DNA of 64,000 nucleotides from Bombella intestini (GTDB lineage: Bacteria > Pseudomonadota > Alphaproteobacteria > Acetobacterales > Acetobacteraceae): the NCBI RefSeq assembly GCF_002003665.1, contig NZ_JATM01000003.1, positions 248,001 to 312,000 of the forward strand. The letters run 5' to 3'. Shown piece by piece: positions 8,486 to 17,998 of the stretch. Under the pieces are notes generated by a model, which saw only the letters and a list, made by a program, of their open reading frames with translations, did not search any database and had not been told where the DNA came from. Every line of letters begins with the position of its first letter. Position 1 is the stretch's first letter. The position numbers and the translations under genes are program-made.

Positions 8486-9025
8486 ATGACTGACCATCAG
8501 CAGAATAATCTTTTAAAACAAGAAGGTAATTGCGGAATCGTCATGGGGATTCTGATTGTCCTTACCGGTATTCTTATGGCAATGGCTCCCGTATTGACCG
8601 TTGTTTCTTTGACGGCATTACTGGCTGTCGGGCTGCTGGTGACAGGCGTTTTTACGCTGGTGGATGTGTTCCGCCGTGCCGGTATGGAGCGTCGGATGCT
8701 TGATGGCCTTTTGGGGGTTATCTGCATCATTTTGTCTTTCCTGATTTTCTTCAATCCCGTTGGCTCTGCTTTCGGGCTGACGATCTGGGTAGCCGCATGG
8801 TTCATCGTGCGTGGTGTGATGGAACTGGCCGGAATGGGAGCTTCCCCTTATGGGCGTAGCTTTATGGCGTTGGATGCCATCGTTAATATTGTTCTCGGTG
8901 TTACCCTGTTTTGCATGAATCCGATCGTGGCGCAGGCAGCTCTAGGGTATTATGTGGCGATTAGCCTGATGTTCTGGGGCTTCTCGGTGATCCACCGTAG
9001 CGTTCTTGTTAAACACCTGAGCTGA
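8486..9025 (+). CDS. HdeD-family membrane protein (DUF308)
   Basis: The 179-residue protein has six predicted membrane segments in three pairs, the layout of HdeD/DUF308 proteins. In Escherichia coli HdeD contributes to acid resistance at high cell density; in an acid-producing bacterium a similar role is plausible but unproven. The start at 8486 follows a strong GGAGAGG site. It is a single gene with a hairpin after it. Confidence 0.75.
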   Translation: MTDHQQNNLLKQEGNCGIVMGILIVLTGILMAMAPVLTVVSLTALLAVGLLVTGVFTLVDVFRRAGMERRMLDGLLGVICIILSFLIFFNPVGSAFGLTIWVAAWFIVRGVMELAGMGASPYGRSFMALDAIVNIVLGVTLFCMNPIVAQAALGYYVAISLMFWGFSVIHRSVLVKHLS

Positions 9026-9054
9026 GAGCTTTTTCTGGGTAAACCGGTGTGGAG

Positions 9055-9082
9055 ACCCGGCCTTTTATGGCCGGGTTATTTG
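9055..9082 (+). terminator. Probable terminator after hdeD-like gene
   Basis: ACCCGGCC (9055-9062) and GGCCGGGT (9069-9076) form a perfect 8-bp stem with a 6-base loop. The tail TATTTG is only modestly T-rich. It separates convergent genes. Confidence 0.6.
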
Positions 9083-9089
9083 TAGAGGA

Positions 9090-10148
9090 TCAGGGGTTTC
9101 CTAGCTCTTTGATGAGTGCAGCGGTGAACTGATCTGTTGTCGCTGTACCGCCGAGGTCTCCCGTGCGTGGGCCATTTTGGAGGGTACGGGTGATGGCGTG
9201 ACGCAGGCGGGTGGCTAGAGCGTTATAGCCTGTATGGTCCAGCATAAGAGCACTGGCGAGGAGCAGAGCCGTTGGATTTGCCTTGTTCTGTCCAGCAATA
9301 TCAGGGGCCGAACCGTGTACAGCCTCGAAGATGGCCATGTTTTCCCCGATATTGGCCCCCGGTGCCAGCCCTAGCCCCCCTGTCAGGCCGGATATCTGGT
9401 CGGAGAGAATATCACCAAAGAGGTTTGTGGTGACGATCACGTCAAACTGAGATGGGTTCAGGCAGAGCTGCATAGCGCAGGCATCAACGATGCGTTCATC
9501 AAAAGCAATACGGCCCTCATAACGGGCGGCGACTTTCCGGCCTGTTTCCAGAAACAGGCCACTCATTAGCTTGAGGATGTTAGCTTTGTGGACGAGCGTT
9601 ACTTTTTTACGGCCATGCGCAAGAGCGTACTCAAAGGCGTGGGTCACGATGCGCTCACATTCTGCCCGTGTTGTGTAGCCGGCGGAAAGGGCCATCCCCT
9701 GGGGGTCATCCCCCTGTGGGAGGTAGTAGTCACGGGCAGCGTAGTAGCCCTCGATATTTTCCCGGATCAGCACAATATCCAGCCCATCATAACGGCGTAG
9801 ATCGTCTCGGGGGATAAGTGTTCGGGCGGGGCGAATATTGGCGTAGAGGTCGAATTTCTGCCGTAACGTCACATTGACGGACCGAAACCCCGTACCGCTA
9901 GGTGTTGCTAGTGGTGCCTTGAGGGCAAGGCGGGTGCGTTCCAGACTCCGGAGCGTGGTATCTGGCAGAGGGGTGCCGTCTTCTTCCAAAGCGGCAACAC
10001 CGGCTTTTTGCTCGTCCCAAATGAAGGGGGCACCAAGGGCCGCCAGAGCTTGTTTAGTGGCTTGTGTGATTTCAGGGCCGATTCCATCGCCGGGAATCAG
10101 GGTAACGGGGATAGGCTTGCCCGTTGTGGGGGATGCATGAGCCGACAT
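9090..10148 (-). CDS. NAD-dependent isocitrate dehydrogenase
   Basis: This 352-residue member of the isocitrate/isopropylmalate dehydrogenase family oxidises isocitrate to 2-oxoglutarate. The substrate region SGTGFRSVNVTLRQKFDLY has the Ser/Asn and Arg pattern of isocitrate rather than isopropylmalate enzymes, and LIRENIEGYYAARDYYLP fits. The cofactor loop HGSAPDIAGQNKANP has Asp-Ile where NADP enzymes have Lys-Tyr, which predicts NAD. The start at 10148 is behind GGGAGAG; the 32-residue extension to 10244 lacks family similarity. It is divergent from citrate synthase and aconitase, so the three enzymes that make 2-oxoglutarate lie together. Confidence 0.85.
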   Translation of the reverse strand: MSAHASPTTGKPIPVTLIPGDGIGPEITQATKQALAALGAPFIWDEQKAGVAALEEDGTPLPDTTLRSLERTRLALKAPLATPSGTGFRSVNVTLRQKFDLYANIRPARTLIPRDDLRRYDGLDIVLIRENIEGYYAARDYYLPQGDDPQGMALSAGYTTRAECERIVTHAFEYALAHGRKKVTLVHKANILKLMSGLFLETGRKVAARYEGRIAFDERIVDACAMQLCLNPSQFDVIVTTNLFGDILSDQISGLTGGLGLAPGANIGENMAIFEAVHGSAPDIAGQNKANPTALLLASALMLDHTGYNALATRLRHAITRTLQNGPRTGDLGGTATTDQFTAALIKELGNP

Positions 10149-10388
10149 AAGAACTCTCCCTGGAGATGGGGCCGGATGCCCTTCTGTGACCATAGAGGGC
10201 AAAACTATCTGCCCGGTCAGGAGAATGACTTCATCATGCTTCATAACGATGAGGCAAGGGTTGAGGCGGTAAAGTTCTTTTCATGAGATCAGCTTCTTGC
10301 GGGTAGCGGGGATGTATGCGTTACTCGAATATAACGATAACGGAATAAACTGGACTGCTCCGGTTGCTTTTCGCAGGGAGGCCGTATC

Positions 10389-11732
10389 ATGGGCATTGGG
10401 GAAACAGCGATAGGGCACAAAGGTGCTGGCCAGTGGGTGCTTTGCAAGGCGGATGATTCTGCGCAGCCTATTCATCTAGATAGCATGGAAGGCCAGATAG
10501 GGCCGGACGTGGTGGATATGCGGGGCCTTTATAAACAGGCGGGTGTGTTTTCTTACGACCCCGGCTTTGCCAATACGGCTGCGTGTCAGAGTGCCATTAC
10601 TTACATTGATGGTGAGGAAGGCATATTGCTTCATCGTGGCTATCCGATTGAGCAGCTCTGCGAAAAGGCGAGTTTTACGGATGTAGCTTGGTTGCTCTCG
10701 CATGGTGAATTGCCCGATGCCCGGCAGAAAGTTCGTTTTGAACAAGGCCTCATGGCCGAAGCCCACCTGCATGAGCAGATACGCAACTTCTTCAACGGGT
10801 TCCGGCGGGACTCCCACCCTATGGCTATGCTCTGTGGGACATTGGCTGGGCTTTCCAGCTTCTATGGCAATCAGGGGGCCGACCAGCGGCACCGCATCAC
10901 GCCAGAGGAACGGGAGATGTCCACGCTCCGTCTGGTGGCTAAAATGCCAACCCTTGCGGCATGGGTTTATCGTTATAGCCGTGGTTTGCCACTCATCTAT
11001 CCACGCCCCGGGCTGAGCTATGCGGAAAATTGCTTGCATATGCTGTTCTCCATGCCGGAAGCGCCGTGGGCGGTGAATCCCGTTTTGGCTCGTGCTTTTG
11101 ATAGGATTTTGATTCTTCATGCTGATCACGGGCAGAATGTTTCCACCTCCACTGTGCGGACGGTCGGTTCCACGGGGGTGAATCCGTTTGCCTGCATTGC
11201 CGCTGGTGTGGCGGCCCTCTGGGGGCCTGCCCATGGCGGTGCGAATGAGGCTGTTTTGGACATGCTGGATGAGATCGGCACCGTAGACGGCATACCGGAC
11301 TTTATGAACCGCGTGCGGAATCAGAAGGATGGCACGAGACTGATGGGCTTCGGGCATCGTGTTTATAAGAAGCTAGACCCACGGGCTGGGCTGATGCGGC
11401 GCATCTGTCATGAGGTTCTGGCCGAGCTGGGGATGGATCACGATCCCCGTCTTGAATTGGCCCTAAAGCTGGAAGAAACGGCTTTGAATGATGAGTATTT
11501 CATCTCTCGGCGGCTTTATCCGAATGTGGATTTTTATTCCGGCATCATTCTGCGGGCGATGGGGATTCCGTCTTCCATGTTCACGGTCTTTTTTGCGGTG
11601 GCTCGCACCGCAGGTTGGGTTGCCCAGTGGAAGGAGATGCTGGAGAGCCGCCCCGGCATCAGTCGTCCCCGAGCCTTGTATGTAGGGCCAACTAGACGGG
11701 ATGTTCCGCCTTCTTATGGCGTAGAGGGCTGA
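10389..11732 (+). CDS. gltA: Citrate synthase (type II)
   Basis: The enzyme condenses oxaloacetate and acetyl-CoA to citrate. At 447 residues it has the length and N-terminal domain of hexameric, NADH-sensitive type II enzymes. Catalytic residues are in place: His282 (GPAHGGANE), His323 (GFGHRVYK) and Asp381 (PNVDFYSG). In Acetobacter the orthologue aarA is needed for acetic acid resistance. The start at 10389 has AGGGAGG upstream. The aconitase gene follows after 31 bases, so the two are probably co-transcribed. Confidence 0.93.
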   Translation: MGIGETAIGHKGAGQWVLCKADDSAQPIHLDSMEGQIGPDVVDMRGLYKQAGVFSYDPGFANTAACQSAITYIDGEEGILLHRGYPIEQLCEKASFTDVAWLLSHGELPDARQKVRFEQGLMAEAHLHEQIRNFFNGFRRDSHPMAMLCGTLAGLSSFYGNQGADQRHRITPEEREMSTLRLVAKMPTLAAWVYRYSRGLPLIYPRPGLSYAENCLHMLFSMPEAPWAVNPVLARAFDRILILHADHGQNVSTSTVRTVGSTGVNPFACIAAGVAALWGPAHGGANEAVLDMLDEIGTVDGIPDFMNRVRNQKDGTRLMGFGHRVYKKLDPRAGLMRRICHEVLAELGMDHDPRLELALKLEETALNDEYFISRRLYPNVDFYSGIILRAMGIPSSMFTVFFAVARTAGWVAQWKEMLESRPGISRPRALYVGPTRRDVPPSYGVEG

Positions 11733-11763
11733 GCGGGCAGATGCAGGAGAGCGGGGGCATATC

Positions 11764-14460
11764 ATGAGTGAGATGAACGGGGCCGGCGGGCAGATAACTA
11801 TTGCGTGGCAGATACTGGAGCATGAAGGGCAGAGCTATCGTTATGTGCCTCTTCAGCCAGTGTTGGCCGAAGCTGGAGAAAAGGCACGGCGTCTGCCTTA
11901 TGCGTTGAAGATCGTGCTGGAGAATGTTCTGCGGCAGGGACGGCATGATGCGGCTGCCTTGGTAACGGGATGGGTTGAGAGTTGCCATTCTGAAGGCGAG
12001 ATTCCCTTTTGTCCCGCCCGTATCCTGATGCAGGATTTTACAGGCGTGCCCGCCGTGGTGGACCTTGCCGCCATGCGGGATGGCATGAAGGCTCTGGGAG
12101 GGGAGCCGGAAAAGGTCAATCCCTTTATCCCTGTAGACCTCGTGATCGACCATTCCGTGACGGTGGATGTAGCCGGGCAGAAGGATGCTCTGGAGCAGAA
12201 TGTGGCCCATGAGTTCAGCCGCAATCGGGAGCGTTATAGCTTCCTGCGCTGGGGGCAGCAGGCGTTTGATAATTTCCGGGTCATTCCGCCAGAGGCAGGC
12301 ATTTGCCATCAGGTGAATCTGGAATATCTGGCTCCGCTGGTCATGCGGAAAGAAGAAGATGGCGTAACGACCCTGTTCCCGGATACGGTTTTCGGAACGG
12401 ATAGCCACACGACTATGATCAACGGTCTTGGTGTTCTGGGCTGGGGCGTTGGTGGTATTGAGGCGGAAGCCGCCGCCTTGGGTGAAGCCATTGCCATGCG
12501 CTTGCCTGATGTCGTTGGTGTGTATTTGGAAGGGCGGCCCGCTCCCGGTGTCACGGCCACAGATATCGTTCTGACCCTGACAGAACAGCTTCGGGCGGAA
12601 GGTGTTGTCGGCAAGTTTGTGGAGTTCTTCGGGCCTGCGCTGGACCATATGCCCGTGGCGGACCGGGCTACTATTGCCAATATGGCCCCAGAATATGGAG
12701 CGACCTGTGGCTATTTCCCTCCCGATGCGCTGACAATGGAGTATCTGGCTTTAACAGGCCGCTCAGCAGAGCATATCCGTCTTGTGGAAGCCTATCTATG
12801 CACGCAAGGCCTGTTCCGTAAAGGTGAGGAGGAACCGCTCTTCACCACCGTGCTTCGTCTGGACCTTGCCTCAGTAAAGCCCTCTGTCGCCGGGCCGAAA
12901 ACGCCGTCCCAGCGTCATGATCTCTCTGCCGTGGCAAGGACCAGCCGTGCCGCACTGGCTGCCGATAAGCAGGATGGTGCTCGTCTGCCCATCGGTACGG
13001 AAGATGCAGCCCTTGCGGAAGAAACGCTGGGGGCCGGGGATGTTGTTCTGGCGGCGATTACCTCATGCACCAACACATCCAATCCTGCGGCCATGCTGAC
13101 GGCGGGCCTTCTGGCACGAAAGGCCCGTCAGCGAGGGCTGAAAGTGGCAAGACGCATTAAGACTTCTCTGGCTCCGGGGAGTCAGGCCGTAACCCGTTAT
13201 CTGGAGCGGGCTGGTTTGCTGGAGGATTTCAGTGCGCTGGGTTTTGAGATTGTCGGTTATGGCTGCACGACCTGCATCGGCAATAGCGGGCCGTTGCAGG
13301 TTGATATTGCCCGGATGATCACGGAGCATGATCTGACAGTGGCTGCAGTGCTGTCGGGCAATCGTAACTTTGAGGGGCGTGTGTCCCCCTATACGAAGCT
13401 GAATTATATCACCAGCCCGCCGCTTGTGATGGCTTACGCTCTGGCCGGGACTGTAACACGAGACCTGACTACCGAACCGCTCGGGCATGATGAGGCTGGG
13501 CAGCCTGTCATGTTGGCCGACATCTGGCCTGATGGAACAGAATTGGCCCAGCTCATGGCGAAGTCTGTCGTGGCGGAGGCATTTGCCAGCGGTTATGCCA
13601 CTGTGGAGCAGGGACCAGCCCAGTGGCAGACTTTAGGGGATGGTAAGGCCAACGCAACCTTTGCTTGGGATGAAACCTCCACCTATATTCATTCTCCGCC
13701 GTGGCTGAGGGGTGATGCTGGTGTGACGGGGCCGATCTGTAATGCTCGGATTCTGGCCCTTTTTGGGGATAATATCACGACAGATCATATTTCCCCAGCA
13801 GGGACGATTGCAGCCAGTTCGCCTGCAGCCCGCTATTTGAAGGAACATGGTGTAACGCCAGCGCAGTTCAATTCCTATGGTAGCCGCCGGGGGAATGATC
13901 TCGTTATGGCACGGGGGACGTTTGCCAATATTCGTATTCGGAATGAGATGATTCCGGGTAGTGAAGGCGGCATAACCCGCCATTGGCCCGATGGCGAGGA
14001 GGGGGCCATCTTCGATGTTGCTACCCGGTATCAACAGGAGCAGGTACCGCTGGTTGTGATTGCTGGGCGGAATTACGGCATGGGGTCGTCACGAGACTGG
14101 GCAGCGAAAGGGCCTCGTCTTTTAGGTGTGAAGGCTGTCATTGCGGAAGATTTCGAGCGGATTCACAGGGCCAATCTGGCCGGGATGGGGATTCTACCCA
14201 TAACTTTCCCTAAGGGTGTGACACGCCAGTCGCTGGGCCTGACAGGGCAGGAACAGGTGAGCATTGATCTTCCTGCCGAGTTGGAACCACGGCAGCTTGT
14301 TCGTGTGTGTTTTACGGCTCCTGATGGAGCGGAGCAGGTCATTCAGGCCACTCTTCAGCTGGAGACAGAGGTCGAGCTAGCCTACATCGCCCAAGGTGGC
14401 ATTCTCCCTTATGTGCTGCGGCGCATTACTGTGGCTGATGGAGCTAATGTGCAGCATTGA
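11764..14460 (+). CDS. acnA: Aconitate hydratase (AcnA type)
   Basis: This 898-residue iron-sulphur enzyme isomerises citrate to isocitrate. The three [4Fe-4S] ligands are visible: C435 (AITSCTNTSNP), C501 and C504 (GYGCTTCIGNSGP). The substrate motifs FGTDSHTTMINGLGVLGWGVGG and the C-terminal swivel domain (NYGMGSSRDWAAKGPRLLG) are intact, and the length equals that of AcnA/IRP1-type enzymes. It is the second gene of a gltA-acnA pair. Confidence 0.95.
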   Translation: MSEMNGAGGQITIAWQILEHEGQSYRYVPLQPVLAEAGEKARRLPYALKIVLENVLRQGRHDAAALVTGWVESCHSEGEIPFCPARILMQDFTGVPAVVDLAAMRDGMKALGGEPEKVNPFIPVDLVIDHSVTVDVAGQKDALEQNVAHEFSRNRERYSFLRWGQQAFDNFRVIPPEAGICHQVNLEYLAPLVMRKEEDGVTTLFPDTVFGTDSHTTMINGLGVLGWGVGGIEAEAAALGEAIAMRLPDVVGVYLEGRPAPGVTATDIVLTLTEQLRAEGVVGKFVEFFGPALDHMPVADRATIANMAPEYGATCGYFPPDALTMEYLALTGRSAEHIRLVEAYLCTQGLFRKGEEEPLFTTVLRLDLASVKPSVAGPKTPSQRHDLSAVARTSRAALAADKQDGARLPIGTEDAALAEETLGAGDVVLAAITSCTNTSNPAAMLTAGLLARKARQRGLKVARRIKTSLAPGSQAVTRYLERAGLLEDFSALGFEIVGYGCTTCIGNSGPLQVDIARMITEHDLTVAAVLSGNRNFEGRVSPYTKLNYITSPPLVMAYALAGTVTRDLTTEPLGHDEAGQPVMLADIWPDGTELAQLMAKSVVAEAFASGYATVEQGPAQWQTLGDGKANATFAWDETSTYIHSPPWLRGDAGVTGPICNARILALFGDNITTDHISPAGTIAASSPAARYLKEHGVTPAQFNSYGSRRGNDLVMARGTFANIRIRNEMIPGSEGGITRHWPDGEEGAIFDVATRYQQEQVPLVVIAGRNYGMGSSRDWAAKGPRLLGVKAVIAEDFERIHRANLAGMGILPITFPKGVTRQSLGLTGQEQVSIDLPAELEPRQLVRVCFTAPDGAEQVIQATLQLETEVELAYIAQGGILPYVLRRITVADGANVQH

Positions 14461-14530
14461 GTTTTCCTGATGATGTGAGGGCAGGTTGGTGTTACGGTGA
14501 CGGACCTGACCCGAAGCAAGGAGAAAAAAG

Positions 14531-15193
14531 ATGTTCAGACGCTCTCACGCCGTCATGGCAGGAATGGCAATAGCTGGGATGCTGTCTGTCCTGCCTGCTT
14601 TTGCTGCCGGGTCGAAGGATAATCGGGCCGCGGCTGTAGAGGCCGTGACAGAAAAAGGAGGCGGCCTGCCTGAGATCATGGCGGCTGAACATCCGGGGGT
14701 TGCCGCACGGTCTGCTTTTGCTGGGCCGTGGCGTTATGGTTGTGCCTATCCGGCTAAGGGTAGCCGTCAGGGAACGCAGTTCTGTACCATCCAGCTAGAG
14801 CATATGGCAGGCACCACAATGGATAGCGGATTCTTTCTGCTGGCCCATGCCACGCCGGACCTCATCAAAAAGCCATTGGCCCAGCAGCCGTGGCAGATCA
14901 GTTTGAATCTGCCGACACGTCTGCCCTTCGACATGAAGGCTGATCTTCAGTTGAGCGTGGATAACGGGCAGGCCGTACCTCTGGCATTGCAGTCTTGTGA
15001 CGACACGGGCTGTATGGCCCAGAAGGAGCTTCCTGCTTCGATTGTGCTCGCTCTTGCTTCTGGTAAGACGGCCCAGCTGACGGCAAAAACGAAGACAGGC
15101 GAGCCGTGGGCTTATGTGTTCCAGCTTTCGGATATTCAAATGGGGATGCAGCAGCTTGCGGGTTGGCTGGAGCGTGGCGAACTGAACCCATGA
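14531..15193 (+). CDS. IalB-family (invasion-associated locus B) periplasmic protein
   Basis: The 220-residue protein has a Sec signal peptide (residues 1-25, ending PAFAA). Its globular part is in the IalB family: FAGPWRYGC, then QFCTIQ, a central strand-rich region, and CDDTGCMAQ near residue 160, with paired cysteines that could form disulphides. Despite the family name, members are common in free-living alphaproteobacteria, and no molecular function is established. The start follows AAGGAG. It is probably a separate unit from acnA. Confidence 0.7.
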   Translation: MFRRSHAVMAGMAIAGMLSVLPAFAAGSKDNRAAAVEAVTEKGGGLPEIMAAEHPGVAARSAFAGPWRYGCAYPAKGSRQGTQFCTIQLEHMAGTTMDSGFFLLAHATPDLIKKPLAQQPWQISLNLPTRLPFDMKADLQLSVDNGQAVPLALQSCDDTGCMAQKELPASIVLALASGKTAQLTAKTKTGEPWAYVFQLSDIQMGMQQLAGWLERGELNP

Positions 15194-15208
15194 GGTGTCA
15201 ATCAGCCT

Positions 15209-16414
15209 TCAGCCTCCCCTGTTACGGCGGATAAGTAGCAGGAAGGCGAGGCTGAGTAGCGAGGCTAGGCCGATAGTCGTAGCCATGGGGCGGGGCGTGC
15301 CATCAGCCATCAGTCCCACCATGCCAGAGCCGATGATGCCGCTGCCGTAATGGACAGCACCCGTCATAGCCGAGACTGTACCTGCATGGCCGGGGTCATC
15401 ATGTAAAGCACCGGAAAGGGAGTTGGCCACAATGAATCCCGCCATGGCAACGAAGAGGAATAGGGGGATGAACATTCCCCATATCCCGCCAAAATCAGTC
15501 CAGACATCGATCATCAGCCAGAGGGAGACCACAACGCTGATGGCGGCCCCCATGATTAGTAGTTTGTCACTCCCCCATGAACGAACCAGCCGGGCGTTGA
15601 TCATATTGGCGGTCATGATACCAACAATCCCCATGCCGAAGAGTAGTGCATAGAGCAAGGAAGAGGCATGATGATAGCTGATGTAGGCAAAGGGTGAACC
15701 GGAAATATAGGCGAATGTTCCAGCATAATAGCAGCCACCTGCCCCGGCATAGCCGATCAGGCGGGGGCGGCGGATGAGCTGGGCATAATGGGAAAAGGCA
15801 TGAAGGACAGAATGAGACCGTTCCTTCTGTTTTGGCAGGGTCTCCGGTAGGAAGACCATGCTGCCCAGCATGATAATACCCACACAGACCAAACTGACGA
15901 AAATAGCCCGCCAGCCCCAGAAGGCCAGAATCTGCCCACCAATGAGCGGTGCAAGCAGGGGTGTTATGGCCGTAACGGTCATTAATGTAGAGAGCATCTG
16001 CGCAGCACGGTGACCATGATAGAGGTCTCGCACCATAGCCCGGGCAATGACGACATTGGCACAGGCCCCAATGGCCTGAAGGATGCGGAAAGCGATGAGT
16101 GTCGTGATGGAATTAGCAAGGGCGCAGCCTGCCGAGCCGAGTGTAAAGAGAACTAACCCGAGAGCGATGGGCAGCCGCCTGCCATAATGGTCGCTGACTG
16201 GCCCCCAGATGAGCTGGCTAGAACTGAACCCGACTAGATACCCCGAGATCGTCCATGCCATTTCTCCGCCGGGTGCCTGTAGGGCTTGCGACATGGTAGG
16301 CATGGCTGGCAGGTAAAAATCGGTGGAGATGGCCGCAAAACCCATCAGAACACTGAGAATCCCCAGTAGGCGAAGCGGATGGGTAGCTGGTGGCGATATG
16401 GGGGCAGAAGACAT
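15209..16414 (-). CDS. Bcr/CflA-family MFS drug exporter
   Basis: This is a 401-residue transporter of twelve hydrophobic segments. STDFYLPAMPTM in the first segment, the loop motif GPVSDHYGRRLPIALGL and RILQAIGACANVVIARAMVRDLY are hallmarks of the Bcr/CflA branch of the major facilitator superfamily. Such proteins export drugs, dipeptides or other small molecules by proton antiport; the substrate cannot be told. No recognisable ribosome binding site precedes the start. It converges with the IalB gene with a 15-base gap. Confidence 0.85.
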   Translation of the reverse strand: MSSAPISPPATHPLRLLGILSVLMGFAAISTDFYLPAMPTMSQALQAPGGEMAWTISGYLVGFSSSQLIWGPVSDHYGRRLPIALGLVLFTLGSAGCALANSITTLIAFRILQAIGACANVVIARAMVRDLYHGHRAAQMLSTLMTVTAITPLLAPLIGGQILAFWGWRAIFVSLVCVGIIMLGSMVFLPETLPKQKERSHSVLHAFSHYAQLIRRPRLIGYAGAGGCYYAGTFAYISGSPFAYISYHHASSLLYALLFGMGIVGIMTANMINARLVRSWGSDKLLIMGAAISVVVSLWLMIDVWTDFGGIWGMFIPLFLFVAMAGFIVANSLSGALHDDPGHAGTVSAMTGAVHYGSGIIGSGMVGLMADGTPRPMATTIGLASLLSLAFLLLIRRNRGG

Positions 16415-16473
16415 GTTTCAAGAGATGTGGGGCTGGCGTCCTTCTGTCAAGCGATGCTCTGATTGGGGGCTAG

Positions 16474-16501
16474 GCAAGATCGTGTCGCAGCACGATCTTG
16501 C
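16474..16501. repeat. Perfect 11-bp inverted repeat
   Basis: GCAAGATCGTG (16474-16484) and CACGATCTTGC (16491-16501) pair around TCGCAG. It lies in the gap between the divergent MFS exporter and proA. There is no T run, so it is more likely an operator or a dispersed palindromic element than a terminator. Confidence 0.55.
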
Positions 16502-16600
16502 AATGACACCATAAAGTGGCACGATGGGTCTTCAGTGATGGATGGTGCAGATCATCCGGCAGCTTGAGCCGTGCCGGTAGAGAGACGAGGAGAGAAGGCC

Positions 16601-17869
16601 ATGCCCACAAACAAGCAGAATGAGGGACAGTGTCCCCCCATGCATGGGCTGGCACGGCGTGCCCGTGTGGCGTCTGGGATTTTATCCGTATGTCCAGCAG
16701 AGCAGCGGACAGCGGCCCTGCACCATGTGGCTATAGGGTTGCGGAATGAAACAGAGGCCTTACTGGCTGCTAATCGCCGGGACCTTGAGCAGGCCAATCT
16801 CAGCCCGTTTTTCCGGGAGCGGTTGACCTTGACAGCGGAACGGCTTGAGGGCGTTGCCTGTAGCGTAGATGCTCTAGCGGGTATGGAAGACCCGGTCGGG
16901 CAGGTTCTGGCCGTATGGCAGCAGCCCAATGGCTTGAAGTTGCATCGTGTGGCTACGCCGCTTGGTGTGCTGGGTATGATCCATGAGGGGCGGCCCACTG
17001 TTGGGGTGGATGCGGCAACTTTGGCCATCCGGTCCGGCAATGTTCTACTGTTGCGGGGCGGGCCGGAGAGTTTCCACAGCACACGGGCCTTACATCGTGT
17101 GATTCAGCAGGGGCTGGCCCGTGCTGGCTTGCCAGAGGACGTTGTGCTCATGGTGCCAGATGCCGGACCGGCCCATGTGGAGGATATGCTCCATGCGGTA
17201 GGGTTGATTGATGTGATTGTGGTCCGTGGCGGGCGGGCACTTGTGGAACATGTGCAGGCAGAGGCCCGTGTGCCGGTTCTGGCTCATGCGGCGGGGATGT
17301 GTCACAGTTATGTTCATCAGGCAGCAGACCTAGAGCTAGCGAGAAAGGTCGTGCGTAACGCTAAGCTTCGCCGTCCCGGTATTTGCGGGGCTACGGAAAC
17401 GCTCTTGATTGATGCGGCGATTGCTCCAAGCTTTTTACCGAACATTGTGGCTGATCTAACAGCGGAGGGCTGTACGTTTCGGGCGGATGAAGCGGCCCGT
17501 GCTATCCTGCCGGAACTGCCAGCCGCTATTGAAGATGATTTCGCCACGGAATGGCTGGATAAGGTTCTGAATATTTCCGTCGTGGAAGGGGTAGATGCGG
17601 CCTTGGCACATGTTGCCCGCTTCTCGTCCCGTCATACGGAGGCGATCCTGACGGAAGATGAGGCTGTGGCGCAGTATTTCATGCAGCGTGTTCCCAGTGC
17701 CATCGTGATGTGGAACACCTCCACGCAGTTCAGTGATGGTGGTGAATTTGGCCTAGGTGGAGAGATTGGCATTATGTCAGGTCGTATGCTGCCTCGTGGC
17801 CCGGTTGGCCCAGCCCAGTTGATGACATATCGTTATGAGGTGCATGGCAAAGGACAGTTACGTCCGTAA
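16601..17869 (+). CDS. proA: Gamma-glutamyl phosphate reductase
   Basis: The enzyme reduces gamma-glutamyl phosphate to glutamate semialdehyde with NADPH, the second step of proline synthesis. The 422-residue chain has the N-terminal helical region, the nucleotide-binding segment (LGVLGMIHEGRPTVGVDA) and the catalytic Cys262 in RRPGICGATETLL. The C-terminal GGEFGLGGEIGIMSGRML and RGPVGPAQLMTYRY are diagnostic. The start at 16601 follows GAGGAGAGAAGG. Its usual partner proB is not in the window. Confidence 0.93.
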   Translation: MPTNKQNEGQCPPMHGLARRARVASGILSVCPAEQRTAALHHVAIGLRNETEALLAANRRDLEQANLSPFFRERLTLTAERLEGVACSVDALAGMEDPVGQVLAVWQQPNGLKLHRVATPLGVLGMIHEGRPTVGVDAATLAIRSGNVLLLRGGPESFHSTRALHRVIQQGLARAGLPEDVVLMVPDAGPAHVEDMLHAVGLIDVIVVRGGRALVEHVQAEARVPVLAHAAGMCHSYVHQAADLELARKVVRNAKLRRPGICGATETLLIDAAIAPSFLPNIVADLTAEGCTFRADEAARAILPELPAAIEDDFATEWLDKVLNISVVEGVDAALAHVARFSSRHTEAILTEDEAVAQYFMQRVPSAIVMWNTSTQFSDGGEFGLGGEIGIMSGRMLPRGPVGPAQLMTYRYEVHGKGQLRP

Positions 17870-17998
17870 TATGCCAGCTATGGCAGGGCGGTCCCCCGTT
17901 ATGAAATTAATAGATATGAAATCATTTCCCAAAAGCAATATTCTGTGCCTAAATGTTCCCATATCGAAATAAGATGATCGGATATGGGGAGATAGTCT

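Noticed and set aside
10476-12648. Two long minus-strand frames of about 300 codons
   Set aside because: They are antisense to gltA and acnA, both with complete catalytic residues.
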